A stretch of DNA of 64,000 bases, from assembly GCF_004153225.1 (NCBI RefSeq), contig NZ_SEMB01000002.1, forward strand, positions 1-64,000, read 5' to 3'. The position numbers and the translations under genes are program-made. Positions 29,583 through 39,999 of the stretch are shown one piece after another (within the stretch, counting starts at the first letter, position 1; the number at the start of each line of letters is the position of its first letter). The notes under the pieces are model-generated. The model searched no databases and was not told the origin of the DNA. It was given only the letters and a program-made list of their open reading frames with translations. Origin of the DNA: Sporolactobacillus sp. THM7-7. GTDB taxonomy: Bacteria; Bacillota; Bacilli; Bacillales; Sporolactobacillaceae.

Positions 29583-30617
29583 CTATTCGTTCTTTTTCTC
29601 CTCTTTGTCCCGTGATTTTTGTTTTTCTTTTCTCTTTTGCTCAATAAATGTCTGCAGCTGATTTATCATCCGCCTGTGTCCGCGGCTTAATCTCTGAAAT
29701 CGTCTCGTATACCACAGTTCACTGCGCTCCTTATCGCGATACTGATCCATCAATCCTAAGATCGTTCTCGGCCAGAGTAAAAAGTGAAAAAGAAAGTTCG
29801 TCTCTGCTTCGTTCAGGGGACATGCGGAGAAATAAGCGCTTAGCAGATCCTGCCAAGGAGTCTGAGCCGGGGGCAGTACGCTGCACGCCTGTTCCATAAG
29901 GGCTGCAGTTTCAATAATAAAAAAATCTTCTCTCGCCTCTTCAAAATTGGTCAAATAGCGCTTCTCCCCCTCAATCAGCAGATGGAGCGGACTGAGGCGG
30001 CCGTGGCAGAGTGCGCGGCGCGGCCGGTCATCCGATGCGTCATCATTTAATCCGGCGCGCTCAGAAAAGTAACCGAGGGCGTGTTGAAACAAACCGAGAG
30101 CCTGGCCCGAATAGCTCATCACCATCTGTTCGAAAGGCGACGGATATAGATGATGCTCGGTCATGTTTAAGAATTGTTCCCAGTCCGTGTAACGGGTGGC
30201 AACCATTTGAAACGCCGAACGATAAAGCCCATCGGTGCCTTTTCCTTCACGCATAGTCTGCCTGTGAAGCTCTCCGGCCTTATGAAACAAATGGCGGTAG
30301 CGGGCCTCTAAGTCCGATTCAGGGACCGTCTCTTCGAACCAGGGCATCAAATAATAACGGTATGCTTCATCACCGACCACAAGATCACCGTATTTTGACG
30401 GCAGGGGGCCGACTGCGTCGATAACGAGTGAGCGAATCAGCGGATATACCGAATACACGCGATCGACCTGACGATCCGTCATTTTTTTTCGCTTCAGGGC
30501 AAAAAAACCGGCGGATGTTTCGACTTTCAGCACACTTCCCCGATTCCACAGCCTGCGGGGAACGAGATCATATTGAAAAAGGATCCGCTGTATCTGAAAA
30601 TCCTCCCTGTCTTCCAC
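29583..30617 (-). CDS. ysxE: CotS-family spore coat protein YsxE
   Basis: A 344-residue protein of the aminoglycoside-phosphotransferase-like fold used by CotS, CotI, YutH and YsxE. N-lobe pattern is GSVLKVETSAGFFALKRKK (about residues 27-45). The catalytic loop reads CHGRLSPLHLL where active kinases have HGDxxxxN, so activity is doubtful. A lysine-rich tail (EQKRKEKQKSRDKEEKK) ends the protein. It follows spoVID as in B. subtilis, here with one extra gene between them. Confidence 0.8.
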   Translation of the reverse strand: MEDREDFQIQRILFQYDLVPRRLWNRGSVLKVETSAGFFALKRKKMTDRQVDRVYSVYPLIRSLVIDAVGPLPSKYGDLVVGDEAYRYYLMPWFEETVPESDLEARYRHLFHKAGELHRQTMREGKGTDGLYRSAFQMVATRYTDWEQFLNMTEHHLYPSPFEQMVMSYSGQALGLFQHALGYFSERAGLNDDASDDRPRRALCHGRLSPLHLLIEGEKRYLTNFEEAREDFFIIETAALMEQACSVLPPAQTPWQDLLSAYFSACPLNEAETNFLFHFLLWPRTILGLMDQYRDKERSELWYTRRFQRLSRGHRRMINQLQTFIEQKRKEKQKSRDKEEKKNE

Positions 30618-30624
30618 AGCCGTC

Positions 30625-31563
30625 TCACCCGCTTTCCGTTATCGTTCCCGACGGTCTGAAGAACGTATCAAACAGGCGGATGAGCCTATTTTTTCGATCC
30701 CGCGCCGTCTCGAACGATTCGACTGCCTTTCTTTCCGAAGTTTCGTTCGGCAGGTGCGCCAAATTTTCCAGAAAACGAAACCATTCGTCAGGTTCATACC
30801 ATTCGGCACGGATGAGGTCCGACGTCTCCCGATCCGGTACATTCATCTTTTTTAAATGCGAGAACAGCCGGCCGATACTGTCTGTTCCGCCTTCTTTCAT
30901 CCATTCGAGAAAAAACCGGGCGAAGGCGCGGCAGCCGGGAACCGGACGGGATTGGCCGAGTTCGATGAACACGGTGCCGAGAAGCGCCTTGCTTTTCCGA
31001 AGGGATACATCTTCGGGAAGGATCACCCGGCGGCCGCTCTTTCGATAGGCGCTTCTTAAACGATCAGCAAGTTCCGCGCGCTTTCGCACCGTTGGATAAC
31101 TCTTCCTGGCGAGCACACCCTCCTCTCCCGACAGCAGTCCGGCACGATCGGCTTCCGAAAACGTACGATCGGCCTGCTCAAGAACGGAACGCTGCGGATC
31201 ATCCGCGGCATCGCGAATCCCGGTGATCAGTGCGGCGCAGACATCCGCCCAAATCGCCTCGTTTCCCGATAAGGAAGCGGGCACCCGCGGCGCATCGTGG
31301 CAGGTAAGAAAAAAACGGCCGACCGGAACAAACAGGCGGCCGGATTGGGTCGCATACATCCGATCGACGAAAAAACGGCCTCCCGACAGCTGCCGGCGCC
31401 AAGAGATATGTCTCTTCAATAATGGCTCATCGTCCCATATCCGTATCTTTTTCCGTCCTCTTTCCGTGCTGATCGTCATCGGTTGTCTGCGCATCACTTT
31501 CAGTTCTCTGAACCGATAATTGACTTGCAGCGCCGGCACGATTTGCTGAAGCGGATCATTCAT
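30625..31563 (-). CDS. Degenerate CotS/YsxE-like coat protein, extra copy
   Basis: A 312-residue protein overlapping the spoVID stop by 8 nt and lying 7 bp before ysxE, so it belongs to the same operon. The N-terminal third looks like a kinase N-lobe (ERGRKKIRIWDDEPLLKRHI, SGRLFVPVGRFFLTCHD). No HGD-type catalytic loop or DFD motif is visible in the rest, which is rich in Arg and Glu. B. subtilis has no gene in this position. A CotS paralogue that lost catalysis is my best reading, on pattern alone. Confidence 0.5.
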   Translation of the reverse strand: MNDPLQQIVPALQVNYRFRELKVMRRQPMTISTERGRKKIRIWDDEPLLKRHISWRRQLSGGRFFVDRMYATQSGRLFVPVGRFFLTCHDAPRVPASLSGNEAIWADVCAALITGIRDAADDPQRSVLEQADRTFSEADRAGLLSGEEGVLARKSYPTVRKRAELADRLRSAYRKSGRRVILPEDVSLRKSKALLGTVFIELGQSRPVPGCRAFARFFLEWMKEGGTDSIGRLFSHLKKMNVPDRETSDLIRAEWYEPDEWFRFLENLAHLPNETSERKAVESFETARDRKNRLIRLFDTFFRPSGTITESG

Positions 31564-33265
31564 TCTGGATACCCTTTGCCGATTCGGGAATGTAGAGAAT
31601 CTGTCCGGGCTCGATATTTCCCGAAGTCAGCTGGTTCTTCCGGAGCAGACTGGTGACCGGGATCTTGTAGCGATCGGAAATGGTTTCGAGAGATTCGCCG
31701 TTCTGCACGATACATATTTTCACTTTTGTCCGCTGTTCTTCGTTGTTCCCGGCTAGGACTTTGGTTAGATAGAGACTGTTTGCTTCTTCAGGATTGGCAG
31801 AAGGTGCCTCTTCCGGAGCGGCTTCCTCTTCCGGGACTGCCTGATTCGCCTCATCTATTATGGGTTCCACCTGGGGTACATTTATTTTCTCAGGCTCCGC
31901 TTCAGGTACCGGTGCAGCCGCCGGAGCTTCTCCGCGCGTTACTGTCTCCTCTCTCGGTACCGCGGCGTCTCCCGGAGTCTCTCTGTTCGGTAATGTCTCC
32001 CTTTTCGTTCTCACATTCGCCATATTTGTTTCCGGCTTCTCCTCATCCATCCTTGTTAACGCAATCTTCGGCGTATCGATTTTATCTTCCGTCTCATCTT
32101 CCGTATGTTCAGGAATCCGAAAAGCCGCGTATTGAAATTCTGCAGGAAGATCTTCATCATCCGTCTCATCTAGCTGAAGGTATGTCGGCATTTCGTCAAA
32201 ATCGCTGGGATCAGTGTTACGGTCGCCGGACGCCCGCTCCTGTGACGTTTCACTCGCTATGTGCTCGTTCTCGTCCCGTTCCTCTTTCGTTTCCGTATCC
32301 CGAACATCATCGGAAGGATCCGCTTTTTCGGCTTCTTTCCATCCTTCCGTTTCAGCCAAAGTTTCACGCGGGAGAGCCGTTTGGGAAATTTTCTTGCTCC
32401 CTTCCTCTGCTCCCGTATATTTTTCTGATTCGCTCTTCCGTCCTTCCGACAATCTTTCGGATTCATTTCGAGGCGCTTGTTCAGGCGTCCCCCCGCTCGC
32501 TTTCGCAATCGTTCGTTCTTCGGGCTTTTCATTTTTTTCCTCAAGAGATGGTTGGGCCTGAGTCTTAACTTCACGCTGAGATGCCGGCTCGGATGGTATC
32601 TCTATCTCCTCTTCGGCCGCCGTTCCGACATTGTCGGATACTTCCCGCACTGACGTCTCGGCCATATCTCCGGTTTCACGCTGCTGTTCCGAATCGGACG
32701 AATTCCCGGTTTCACGCTGCTGTTCCTCTTTGGAGAGACCAAAATCCCTTTGTTCCGCCTCCCCCGCATAGGCGTCCTGATTTGCCGCTTTCACGGCGTC
32801 ATTTGCCGAAGGTACCGCTTTTTTTTCCGCTTGGCCGGGATCGGATAGTCCCGTGATCGCGAGATCGGCTTGAAGCTGTATGTGCCTTTTCTCGGACAAT
32901 TCGTAATCAAACGAGTCAATGTTAATGTACAGTTCTTCTAAATTGGCGACCCGATTTTTCGGAATAGTAATATCGATCGGAAAATGATGCTCCAGTATAG
33001 CGGTGCCGACGGTTGTTTCCGTAATTTGATCGATGATCCGAAATGGGGCACTTCTCTCCTCTGATTCCGGCGAGGCAACTTCTGCCGGCTTGAATTCGCC
33101 GGTCAGTCTCAGAGTCCCCCTAATGGTAACGTCGCTCCAATTCTCCTCAATAGTGATGTCCGGCTCAAGTGCCATGGACAGTATCTCTTCTGCCGGGACG
33201 TCGTTCCTCAACCAGACGGATTCATTTATTGAAAACTGCAAACGGTTGTTTGAAGATTGAGCCAT
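31556..33265 (-). CDS. spoVID: Spore coat encasement protein SpoVID
   Basis: A 569-residue protein (B. subtilis: 575). The N-terminal domain opens with LQFSINESVWLRNDVPAEEI (residues about 9-28), the region needed for encasement. A long acidic Glu/Ser/Thr-rich linker has tandem QQRETG units. A C-terminal LysM domain (VQNGESLETISDRYKIPVTS, about 510-560) follows. SpoVID tethers SpoIVA and SafA during coat encasement. The ATG at 33265 follows AAGAGGGTG; an upstream GTG lies inside that site. Confidence 0.92.
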   Translation of the reverse strand: MAQSSNNRLQFSINESVWLRNDVPAEEILSMALEPDITIEENWSDVTIRGTLRLTGEFKPAEVASPESEERSAPFRIIDQITETTVGTAILEHHFPIDITIPKNRVANLEELYINIDSFDYELSEKRHIQLQADLAITGLSDPGQAEKKAVPSANDAVKAANQDAYAGEAEQRDFGLSKEEQQRETGNSSDSEQQRETGDMAETSVREVSDNVGTAAEEEIEIPSEPASQREVKTQAQPSLEEKNEKPEERTIAKASGGTPEQAPRNESERLSEGRKSESEKYTGAEEGSKKISQTALPRETLAETEGWKEAEKADPSDDVRDTETKEERDENEHIASETSQERASGDRNTDPSDFDEMPTYLQLDETDDEDLPAEFQYAAFRIPEHTEDETEDKIDTPKIALTRMDEEKPETNMANVRTKRETLPNRETPGDAAVPREETVTRGEAPAAAPVPEAEPEKINVPQVEPIIDEANQAVPEEEAAPEEAPSANPEEANSLYLTKVLAGNNEEQRTKVKICIVQNGESLETISDRYKIPVTSLLRKNQLTSGNIEPGQILYIPESAKGIQNE

Positions 33266-33506
33266 CCTTTTCACCCTCTTATCCGTTCTTTTTAACCCGT
33301 TATTAAAGGTCTATGCGACACTGAAAGAAATATGCGTCCCGGAAGATGCTGCCTCTTCTCAGACATAAAAAAAAGACTGAATAGTCCCTGAAAGCCGCTT
33401 TCTTTTTTCATCTCCCGAAAATGCACAAAAATTAATATATCAATCCTCAGCCCAACTTATCAGTCCTCAGACCAATATTTCCAGTCGGATTTTTCATCAT
33501 TCCCTG

Positions 33507-33536
33507 AACAAAAAAGCACCGCCTTGCAGCAGTGCT
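33507..33536 (-). terminator. Terminator after the DUF421 gene
   Basis: Stem AGCACTGC / GCGGTGCT (one wobble) with a 6-nt loop, then TTTTTTG on the minus strand, just beyond the stop at 33553. The remaining spacer 33266-33506 shows only two ATCARTCCTCAG repeats and no gene. Confidence 0.8.
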
Positions 33537-33552
33537 CGATAGGGAAATGATT

Positions 33553-34239
33553 TTACCGACCCGCATTCATTTTTTCCAGAAAAACCCCTTCGTCCTTCTT
33601 CCATTCACAATAAAAAATGTCTTCATACCTCTTAATATGATGGGTTTTGAGCGTTTTTTCCAGCCATTCTTCATTTAGCCCGGCTTTTTTCAAGTTTTCC
33701 CAGTCTACTTTTCCGTCGTTGATGAGCGTGACCGGAAGGTAAACCGGTTTTTGCTTCAGCTGCAGATCAGACACGGTCGGTGTGGCGTATTTTGATTTTT
33801 TCAGCACGCTGATCTTTCCGTTTGCCTCCAGAATCGCATAATCCACTTCTCTTACAGAAAAAACATCTTTCTGCCGAAGCAGATTCTGAAGCATGTTCAT
33901 ATCTATTTTTTCTTTCTTCATCTCCGCCCGATCCAGATGTCCGTCACGAATCAGCACCGCAGGCTTTCCTTCCAGGAGTCCTCTCGATCGGCGAAATTTC
34001 TGTGTACACCATTCAACAAGATAGATCAAAGCGCCCCACAAGGCGATCGCATAGAGAATCGAGTCCACTCGAATGTTCCTGTCGTAGAGCGCATTACCGA
34101 CTAATTCCCCGAGAACGATGGCGGATATAAAATCAAATGGCGTAATCTGTGAGATACTTAGCTTACCTAACATTTTGGTCATGATAAATAAGGCGGCAAA
34201 ACCAACAATAAGTTCAATGGTTATGTGAATAAAATGCAT
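33553..34239 (-). CDS. YetF-type DUF421 membrane protein
   Basis: A 228-residue DUF421 protein: three N-terminal helices (IELIVGFAALFIMTKMLGK onward), the conserved QITPFDFISAIVLGELVGNALYD region, then two beta modules (GKPAVLIRDGHLDRAEMKKE and PVTLINDGKVDWENLKKAGL). It is full-length, unlike the YrbG-type paralogue at 2004. B. subtilis YetF/YdfR-like proteins have been tied to spores and membrane stress, but no activity is settled. The ATG at 34239 follows TAGGAGA. It is monocistronic. Confidence 0.82.
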   Translation of the reverse strand: MHFIHITIELIVGFAALFIMTKMLGKLSISQITPFDFISAIVLGELVGNALYDRNIRVDSILYAIALWGALIYLVEWCTQKFRRSRGLLEGKPAVLIRDGHLDRAEMKKEKIDMNMLQNLLRQKDVFSVREVDYAILEANGKISVLKKSKYATPTVSDLQLKQKPVYLPVTLINDGKVDWENLKKAGLNEEWLEKTLKTHHIKRYEDIFYCEWKKDEGVFLEKMNAGR

Positions 34240-34393
34240 CGTTCGTTCTCCTATAGAAGTTTTTTCCATAGGATGAACAAATTCTGTAAAATTTAAACCT
34301 GAATCCAATCATTGGAGAAAAACTTGCGGAAGCCCATTTTCTGATGCCGGCTAAACCTTCATTCTTGCTAAAAGTTTATACTTTCTGCAGCAT

Positions 34394-34430
34394 AAAAAAA
34401 CCTGGCCGATGGGTTTGTGCCCTGCCAGGT
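34394..34430 (-). terminator. Terminator of the heme operon
   Basis: Stem ACCTGGC / GCCAGGT with a 17-nt loop that contains GGGCAC, followed by TTTTTTT on the minus strand. It lies 44 bp past the hemL stop. Confidence 0.85.
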
Positions 34431-34473
34431 CGGGTAACATTATCATTATTCCGTAAAACGTTTAAGCGTTTTT

Positions 34474-35772
34474 TCAGCGCGCTTCCGATTCCGCAATGGC
34501 TTTGAAGGCCTGCTCTGCCGCATGGATCGTTTTGTCGATATCGTCCATCGTATGGGCCGTTGAGAGAAAGACGCCTTCGAACTGGGACGGCGGAAGAGAG
34601 ATCCCCTGCTCAATCATTGCCGTAAAGTATTTTTTAAAGTGATCCAGATTGGAAGACTTCGAGCGCCTGTAATTGATGACCGGCTGGTCGGTAAAAAAGA
34701 AACCCATCATCGCGCCGGCCTGATTGACCCAGAGCGGAATGCCATATTTCTCGGCTGCCGCCTTGTAGCCCGCTGCCAGACGGTTCGCCTTTTTCCGGAA
34801 TTCTGTGTAATCCTCCGGCTTCAGCTGCTTGAGCGTCATGTATCCAGCAGCCATGGCGATCGGATTTCCGGACAGCGTGCCAGCCTGATAGACCGGTCCT
34901 TCCGGAGCCACCTGTTTCATAATATCACGCCGGCCCCCATATGCGCCGACGGGCAGACCGCCGCCGATCACCTTGCCGAGCGTCGTCAGATCGGGCTCAA
35001 TGTCGTAATAGCCTTGCGCGCAGTGATAGGCGACACGGAACCCGGTCATCACCTCATCAAAAATGAGGAGCGTGCCGTACTCTCTTGTGATACGCCTCAG
35101 TTCCCGAAGAAATCCGGGAACGGGCGGCACCACACCCATATTGCCGGCGACCGGTTCGACAATTACGCAAGCAATATCATGACCGTATTGCTTAAAAACA
35201 TCAGACACTCTATCCGCATCATTATAAGGGACCGTCAGTGTGTCTCTCGCCAGCTGGACAGGTACGCCGGGACTGTCGGGCAGGCCCAGCGTCGCTACGC
35301 CCGATCCGGCTTTGATCAACAGGGAATCGGAGCTGCCGTGATAGCTGCCTTCAAACTTGAGTATTTTATCCCGGCCGGTATAGCCGCGGGCGAGACGAAT
35401 CGCACTCATCGTGGCTTCGGTTCCCGAATTGACCATGCGTACCATGTCAATCGACGGCACCCGCTCGATGACGAGCTCGGCCAGTTTCGTTTCGAGTACG
35501 TGCGGGGCTCCGAAGCTTGTTCCTTTTTCCGCTGTTTTTTTAACAAATTCGATGACGTTTTCGTCGGCGTGTCCTAGAATCAGCGGCCCCCAGCTCAGAA
35601 CGTAATCAATGTACTCATTTCCGTCCAGATCATAGACTTTCGATCCCTTGCCGTGATCCATGTAGATCGGATCCCGATCGACGGCCGGAAAAGCCCGAAC
35701 CGGACTGTTGACCCCTCCCGGCATGAGCGGTCTCGCTTCCTGAAATGCAGCCTCAGACTTGCTGAAATCCAT
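34474..35772 (-). CDS. hemL: Glutamate-1-semialdehyde 2,1-aminomutase
   Basis: A 432-residue PLP enzyme converting glutamate-1-semialdehyde to 5-aminolevulinate. PLP-lysine lies in [18 protein letters not shown] (Lys near 267); [11 protein letters not shown] carries the cofactor Asp; N-terminal [12 protein letters not shown] gates the active site. Last gene of hemA-C-D-B-L, 3 bp after hemB. Confidence 0.97.
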   Translation of the reverse strand: MDFSKSEAAFQEARPLMPGGVNSPVRAFPAVDRDPIYMDHGKGSKVYDLDGNEYIDYVLSWGPLILGHADENVIEFVKKTAEKGTSFGAPHVLETKLAELVIERVPSIDMVRMVNSGTEATMSAIRLARGYTGRDKILKFEGSYHGSSDSLLIKAGSGVATLGLPDSPGVPVQLARDTLTVPYNDADRVSDVFKQYGHDIACVIVEPVAGNMGVVPPVPGFLRELRRITREYGTLLIFDEVMTGFRVAYHCAQGYYDIEPDLTTLGKVIGGGLPVGAYGGRRDIMKQVAPEGPVYQAGTLSGNPIAMAAGYMTLKQLKPEDYTEFRKKANRLAAGYKAAAEKYGIPLWVNQAGAMMGFFFTDQPVINYRRSKSSNLDHFKKYFTAMIEQGISLPPSQFEGVFLSTAHTMDDIDKTIHAAEQAFKAIAESEAR

Positions 35773-35775
35773 CCT

Positions 35776-36762
35776 TCACCCTTCTTCCCGGAGCCAGCGA
35801 ATGGCGTCCTTTGCATGATAAGTAATGATCAAATCCGCTCCGGCGCGTTTCATCGATGTCAGTGCCTCAAGAACAACCGCTTTTTCATCGATCCAGCCGT
35901 TCCTGGCGGCGGCCTTGACCATGGCATACTCCCCGCTGACATTGTAGGCGACGAGCGGAAGGTTTACATGATCGCGTACTTCCCGCAGGACATCAAGATA
36001 AGGCAGACCCGGTTTGACGATAATAAAATCCGCGCCTTCCCTTACATCGGACTCGGCCTCTCTCAGCGCCTCGAGCCGGTTCGCCGGATCCATCTGGTAT
36101 GTTTTCCGATTGCCGAACTTCGGCGTGCTTTCTGCAGCGTCGCGGAACGGTCCGAAAAAAGCGGACGCATATTTGACGGCGTACGACATAATCGGCACAT
36201 TCATATAGCCGGCTTCGTCAAGCGCCTGCCGAATCGCGATGACGAAGCCGTCCATCATATTCGACGGTGCGATGATATCGGCGCCGGCCTCCGCCTGGGA
36301 GACAGCCGTTTTGGCTAGATAAGTCAGACTCTCGTCGTTATCGACATCTCCGTCATGGATAATGCCGCAGTGCCCGTGATCGGTATATTCGCACATGCAT
36401 GTATCGGCAATGACGATGAGATCCGGATAATTTTTCTTCGTTTGCCGAATCGCTTCCTGCACAATACCATGCTCATCGTAAGCTCCGGATCCGACCGCAT
36501 CTTTTTCTTTTGGGATCCCAAAAAACATAATGGATGGAATCCCCAGACGGGCCACTTCCTTCAATTCTTCATCCAGCCGGTCCAGCGAATATTGATAAAC
36601 GTTGGGCATGGACGGTATTTCTTCTTTGATACCTGAGCCTTCCGCCGTGACAAAAATAGGATAAATAAAATCAGACGGTCTGAGATACGTTTCCCGGACC
36701 ATATCCCGTAAAACCGAAGTCCGGCGAAGCCGACGGTGACGATCAAATGTTAATGGACTCAT
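35776..36762 (-). CDS. hemB: Delta-aminolevulinic acid dehydratase (porphobilinogen synthase)
   Basis: A 328-residue TIM barrel joining two aminolevulinates. The catalytic zinc triple-cysteine site is intact ([14 protein letters not shown], about residues 121-134). The Schiff-base lysines lie in [18 protein letters not shown] and [12 protein letters not shown]. It abuts hemD with 1 bp between. Confidence 0.97.
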   Translation of the reverse strand: MSPLTFDRHRRLRRTSVLRDMVRETYLRPSDFIYPIFVTAEGSGIKEEIPSMPNVYQYSLDRLDEELKEVARLGIPSIMFFGIPKEKDAVGSGAYDEHGIVQEAIRQTKKNYPDLIVIADTCMCEYTDHGHCGIIHDGDVDNDESLTYLAKTAVSQAEAGADIIAPSNMMDGFVIAIRQALDEAGYMNVPIMSYAVKYASAFFGPFRDAAESTPKFGNRKTYQMDPANRLEALREAESDVREGADFIIVKPGLPYLDVLREVRDHVNLPLVAYNVSGEYAMVKAAARNGWIDEKAVVLEALTSMKRAGADLIITYHAKDAIRWLREEG

Positions 36763-36763
36763 A

Positions 36764-37543
36764 TTAAGACTTCCTTTTTTTATAATAATCAGCTAAAGCA
36801 TCGATCATATCCGATGCCGTGAACTGTCTTGGTACCACATTCGGTGGGTACCCGATCGCTTCCAAAGCTTGCGCAGTCACGGTCCCGATCACGGCAACGA
36901 TATATGTATGCAGTGACCGGCGCCATACATTGTCATCGAGCAGCTCGGTAAAAAAACGGACAGCGGAGGGACTGGCGAAAGTCACGGCGGCCAGTCCCCC
37001 GCTTGTCACAGCTGCCTCCAATGGTGCCTGTGCTGCGCGGTTCGCTTTCGTTTCGTAGAGAACCTTACTCGTGACCTTCACGCCGAGTTTACAGAGCGCC
37101 TCGATCCACTTGGTATCCGCCAGGGAGCCAAGCGGAACCGCGATACGCCGCGCCTGAATTCGTCCCATCTGAAACGCGTCGAGCAGCGACTGAGCGTGAA
37201 AACGTTCCGGCAGGAAATCTACGGACAAACCGTATCTGTGCAGGAATGCTTCCGTTTTCTTTCCGACGACGGCAATCTTTGCCCGACTTAATTCCTTTGG
37301 ATCGTTCAGCATACTCATTAAATACTTCAAACTATTCTGGCTCGTCAGGACGATCCAGTCGGCGCTGCGGACATCCGACAGCCATTGGTTTTTCTCTTCG
37401 CGGGAGAGCGGGGACGCGCTATATTGCATCAGCGGAACGACAACCGGCTCCCCTCCGTATGCGCGGATGCGGTCGCACATCGAGGCGGACTGACGGACCG
37501 ATCGGGTCACCAGCACGCGTTTACCCGAAAGCAGAGGTTCCAT
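36764..37543 (-). CDS. hemD: Uroporphyrinogen-III synthase
   Basis: A 259-residue HemD with the two-lobed Rossmann-like fold: [16 protein letters not shown] at the N-terminus, [13 protein letters not shown] in lobe 2, and the C-terminal block [20 protein letters not shown]. It cyclises hydroxymethylbilane with inversion of ring D. Sequence conservation is low in this family; operon position makes the call firm. Confidence 0.93.
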   Translation of the reverse strand: MEPLLSGKRVLVTRSVRQSASMCDRIRAYGGEPVVVPLMQYSASPLSREEKNQWLSDVRSADWIVLTSQNSLKYLMSMLNDPKELSRAKIAVVGKKTEAFLHRYGLSVDFLPERFHAQSLLDAFQMGRIQARRIAVPLGSLADTKWIEALCKLGVKVTSKVLYETKANRAAQAPLEAAVTSGGLAAVTFASPSAVRFFTELLDDNVWRRSLHTYIVAVIGTVTAQALEAIGYPPNVVPRQFTASDMIDALADYYKKRKS

Positions 37544-37562
37544 TTTCCTCCCAACCTTTCAT

Positions 37563-38483
37563 TTAAGTCAGTTCCGACAGAATCTTATCCGCCCCCTTGG
37601 CAATCAGCTCCTCAGCCGCCTGATTGCCGAGCGTTTCAGGGTCATTGCCATCCAGACGGGTTTTCAGCACCGTTTTGCCGTCGGGGGTGGCAACGACTCC
37701 AGTCAGAGAGAGCGTCCCGTTCTGATTTTGCTCACACAGGGCGGCAATCGGAACCTTGCAGCTGCCGTTCAGCCGCTTCAGAAACGCTCGTTCGGCACTC
37801 ACAGTGATCGCCGTCTTTGCATCGTTGATTGTTTTCAGCAGCGCCTTCAGCTCCGCGTCATCCGATCGGCATTCGACCGCAAGCGCACCCTGGCCGACCG
37901 CAGGGAGGGAAACCGTATGCGGCAGATATTCCGCAGGTTCGGTCCCCTGCCAGCCCATCCTTTTTATCCCGGCCGCGGCGAGCACGATCGCATCAAATTC
38001 CCCGGCACGAAGTTTGCCAACCCGCGTGTCCACATTGCCGCGAACCGGACGAACCGAGAGATCGGGCCGCGCATGCAAGAGCTGCGCCGCTCTCCTCAGA
38101 CTGCTCGTGCCAACCACCGAACCAGGCGCAAGTTCCCGGAATGGAACGCCGGTCCGCGAAAGGAGCACATCGCGGGGATCTTCACGTTCCGGAACCGATG
38201 CGATCTCGAGTCCGTCCGGCAATTCAGCAGGCACGTCTTTCATACTGTGTACCGCAAAATCGATTTTCCCTGCCAAAAGCGCCCGCTCAATCTCCTTTAC
38301 AAACAATCCTTTGCCGCCGACTTTTGATAAGGTGACATGTAAAATTTTATCACCTTTCGTCACAATATGCCTGATCTCATAATCAAAGTCCGGAGACCGT
38401 CCGGACAGGACATCGATGACGTGCCGGCTCTGGACGAGCGCCAGTTTGCTTTTTCTGGATCCAACACGAATCGTTCTTTTCAC
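37563..38483 (-). CDS. hemC: Hydroxymethylbilane synthase (porphobilinogen deaminase)
   Basis: A 306-residue HemC starting at GTG (GSRKSKLALVQS). The dipyrromethane cofactor attaches to Cys in LNGSCKVPIAAL (about 241). The KDVPAELPDGL loop with catalytic Asp and the RRAAQLLHARPDL arginine cluster are present. In B. subtilis hemX lies between hemA and hemC; here the 48-bp hemA-hemC gap leaves no room for it. Confidence 0.97.
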   Translation of the reverse strand: MKRTIRVGSRKSKLALVQSRHVIDVLSGRSPDFDYEIRHIVTKGDKILHVTLSKVGGKGLFVKEIERALLAGKIDFAVHSMKDVPAELPDGLEIASVPEREDPRDVLLSRTGVPFRELAPGSVVGTSSLRRAAQLLHARPDLSVRPVRGNVDTRVGKLRAGEFDAIVLAAAGIKRMGWQGTEPAEYLPHTVSLPAVGQGALAVECRSDDAELKALLKTINDAKTAITVSAERAFLKRLNGSCKVPIAALCEQNQNGTLSLTGVVATPDGKTVLKTRLDGNDPETLGNQAAEELIAKGADKILSELT

Positions 38484-38531
38484 TGATTTCCGCCTCTCCT
38501 GCCGATAGATTTTATTTATGCGATTTTCCTG

Positions 38532-39890
38532 TCACATCGTATTCGGTTCAAGAGCCGGATGCGGCCATTTTTTCTTATTAACGGCAAATACTTCAATCGG
38601 TTTATCCGGCTGCTCTTTTTTCACATCTTCCGCAATGTTGAAAATGTCAACAAAAAGGTCAACCGCATCTTTGCCATTTTCCTGCCCCGCGAGTTCCTTG
38701 ACCTTACTGATCGGATCGCGCAGCATCTGATTAATGATACTCTTCGCGTGCTTACTGATCACTCTGCGCTCTTTTTCGCTCATCTCCGGCAGCTTGCGCT
38801 CAATACTTTTCATCGTCTCTGCATGAATGTCGAGCGCTTTTTTCCGCAGTGCTGTGATCACAGGGACAACACCGAGCGTTTTCAGCCAGTCGCAAAAACG
38901 AATAAACTGTTCCTCAATCAGCGGTTCCATAAGCTGGGCTGCTTTTTTCCGCTCTTCCCGATTTTCGGCGACGATATTTTCCAAATCATCGATGTCGTAA
39001 AGATGCACCCGATCAAGCTGGCGAACGGCCGGATCGATGTCCCGCGGCACAGCAATGTCAACGAGAAAAAGCGGCCGTCCCTCTCGCCGCTGGATCGTTT
39101 GGGCGATATCATCTGCGGATAAGATATATCCCGGCGCCGACGTCGAACTGATCACAATATCCGCTTCTTCAGCTGCTTCCATGAGCTTTTCAAAAGAGAT
39201 GGCCCGTCCCGAAAATCGGCCGGCCATCCGCTGCGCTTTTTCGATTGTCCGGTTGGCAATCACAATTTGAGAAGCGCCGGCACTTTTCAAATGCTTCAGG
39301 GCGAGTGCGCTCATCTCGCCTGCACCGATAACAAGAATACGTTTCTTGTCAAGCGGGCCGCACATCTGTCTGACAAGCTCCACCCCCGCGTAGCTTACCG
39401 AGAGCGGATGGTCGTTAATCTGCGTCTCGGATTGCGCGCGCTTGCCAAGCGTCACGGCTTCTTTGAACAGTTCGTTGAAAAGCGTGCCGGTCGTTCCCGC
39501 TTTTTGCGCCGTCAGAAAGCCGCGCCTGACCTGCCCGAGAATCTGCGTCTCCCCGAGAACCATAGAATCCAGACCGCACGTCACGCGGAAAAGATGGATG
39601 ATTGCTTCATTGTCTTCCTTTATCAATAAAAACGGTGTCAGGTCATCCAGAGTGATCCCGAACCATTCCGCAAAAAAACGTTTTGTATAATAACGGCCGG
39701 TATGCAGCTGATCGCTGACCACGTATATTTCCGTCCGATTGCACGTGGACACGATCACATCTTCAAAAATACTTTTCGTGTTTCTCAGCAACTTCAGCGC
39801 TTCTTCGAGACTCCACGGATCAAAGGTTAGTTTCTCTCTGATTTGGACCGGAGCCGTATGATGATTGACGCCGATGGTCAGAATATGCAT
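38532..39890 (-). CDS. hemA: Glutamyl-tRNA reductase
   Basis: A 452-residue enzyme making glutamate-1-semialdehyde from Glu-tRNA. Catalytic Cys is in STCNRTEIYVV (about residue 50). NADPH domain motif is ILVIGAGEMSALALKHLKSAG (about 182-202); a C-terminal dimerisation helix follows. First gene of the heme operon; upstream lie a sigma-A promoter and a CcpA-type site. The HemX membrane protein, which lowers HemA levels in B. subtilis, is missing from the operon. Confidence 0.97.
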   Translation of the reverse strand: MHILTIGVNHHTAPVQIREKLTFDPWSLEEALKLLRNTKSIFEDVIVSTCNRTEIYVVSDQLHTGRYYTKRFFAEWFGITLDDLTPFLLIKEDNEAIIHLFRVTCGLDSMVLGETQILGQVRRGFLTAQKAGTTGTLFNELFKEAVTLGKRAQSETQINDHPLSVSYAGVELVRQMCGPLDKKRILVIGAGEMSALALKHLKSAGASQIVIANRTIEKAQRMAGRFSGRAISFEKLMEAAEEADIVISSTSAPGYILSADDIAQTIQRREGRPLFLVDIAVPRDIDPAVRQLDRVHLYDIDDLENIVAENREERKKAAQLMEPLIEEQFIRFCDWLKTLGVVPVITALRKKALDIHAETMKSIERKLPEMSEKERRVISKHAKSIINQMLRDPISKVKELAGQENGKDAVDLFVDIFNIAEDVKKEQPDKPIEVFAVNKKKWPHPALEPNTM

Positions 39891-39968
39891 AAAAGTCCCC
39901 CCGGTAAGTTAGCTTGGACCGTCCGTTTTTCTTCAACCCTGTCTGTCATTTCCGTACCGTCTCCCCTT

Positions 39969-39997
39969 AAAATAGCAAAACCGAGATTTAAAATCAA
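39969..39997 (-). promoter_or_regulatory. Putative promoter of hemA
   Basis: The -35 TTGATT (39992-39997) and -10 TATTTT (39969-39974) have a 17-bp spacer. The start would be near 39962, giving a leader of about 70 nt before the hemA ATG. Confidence 0.55.
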
Positions 39998-39999
39998 AA

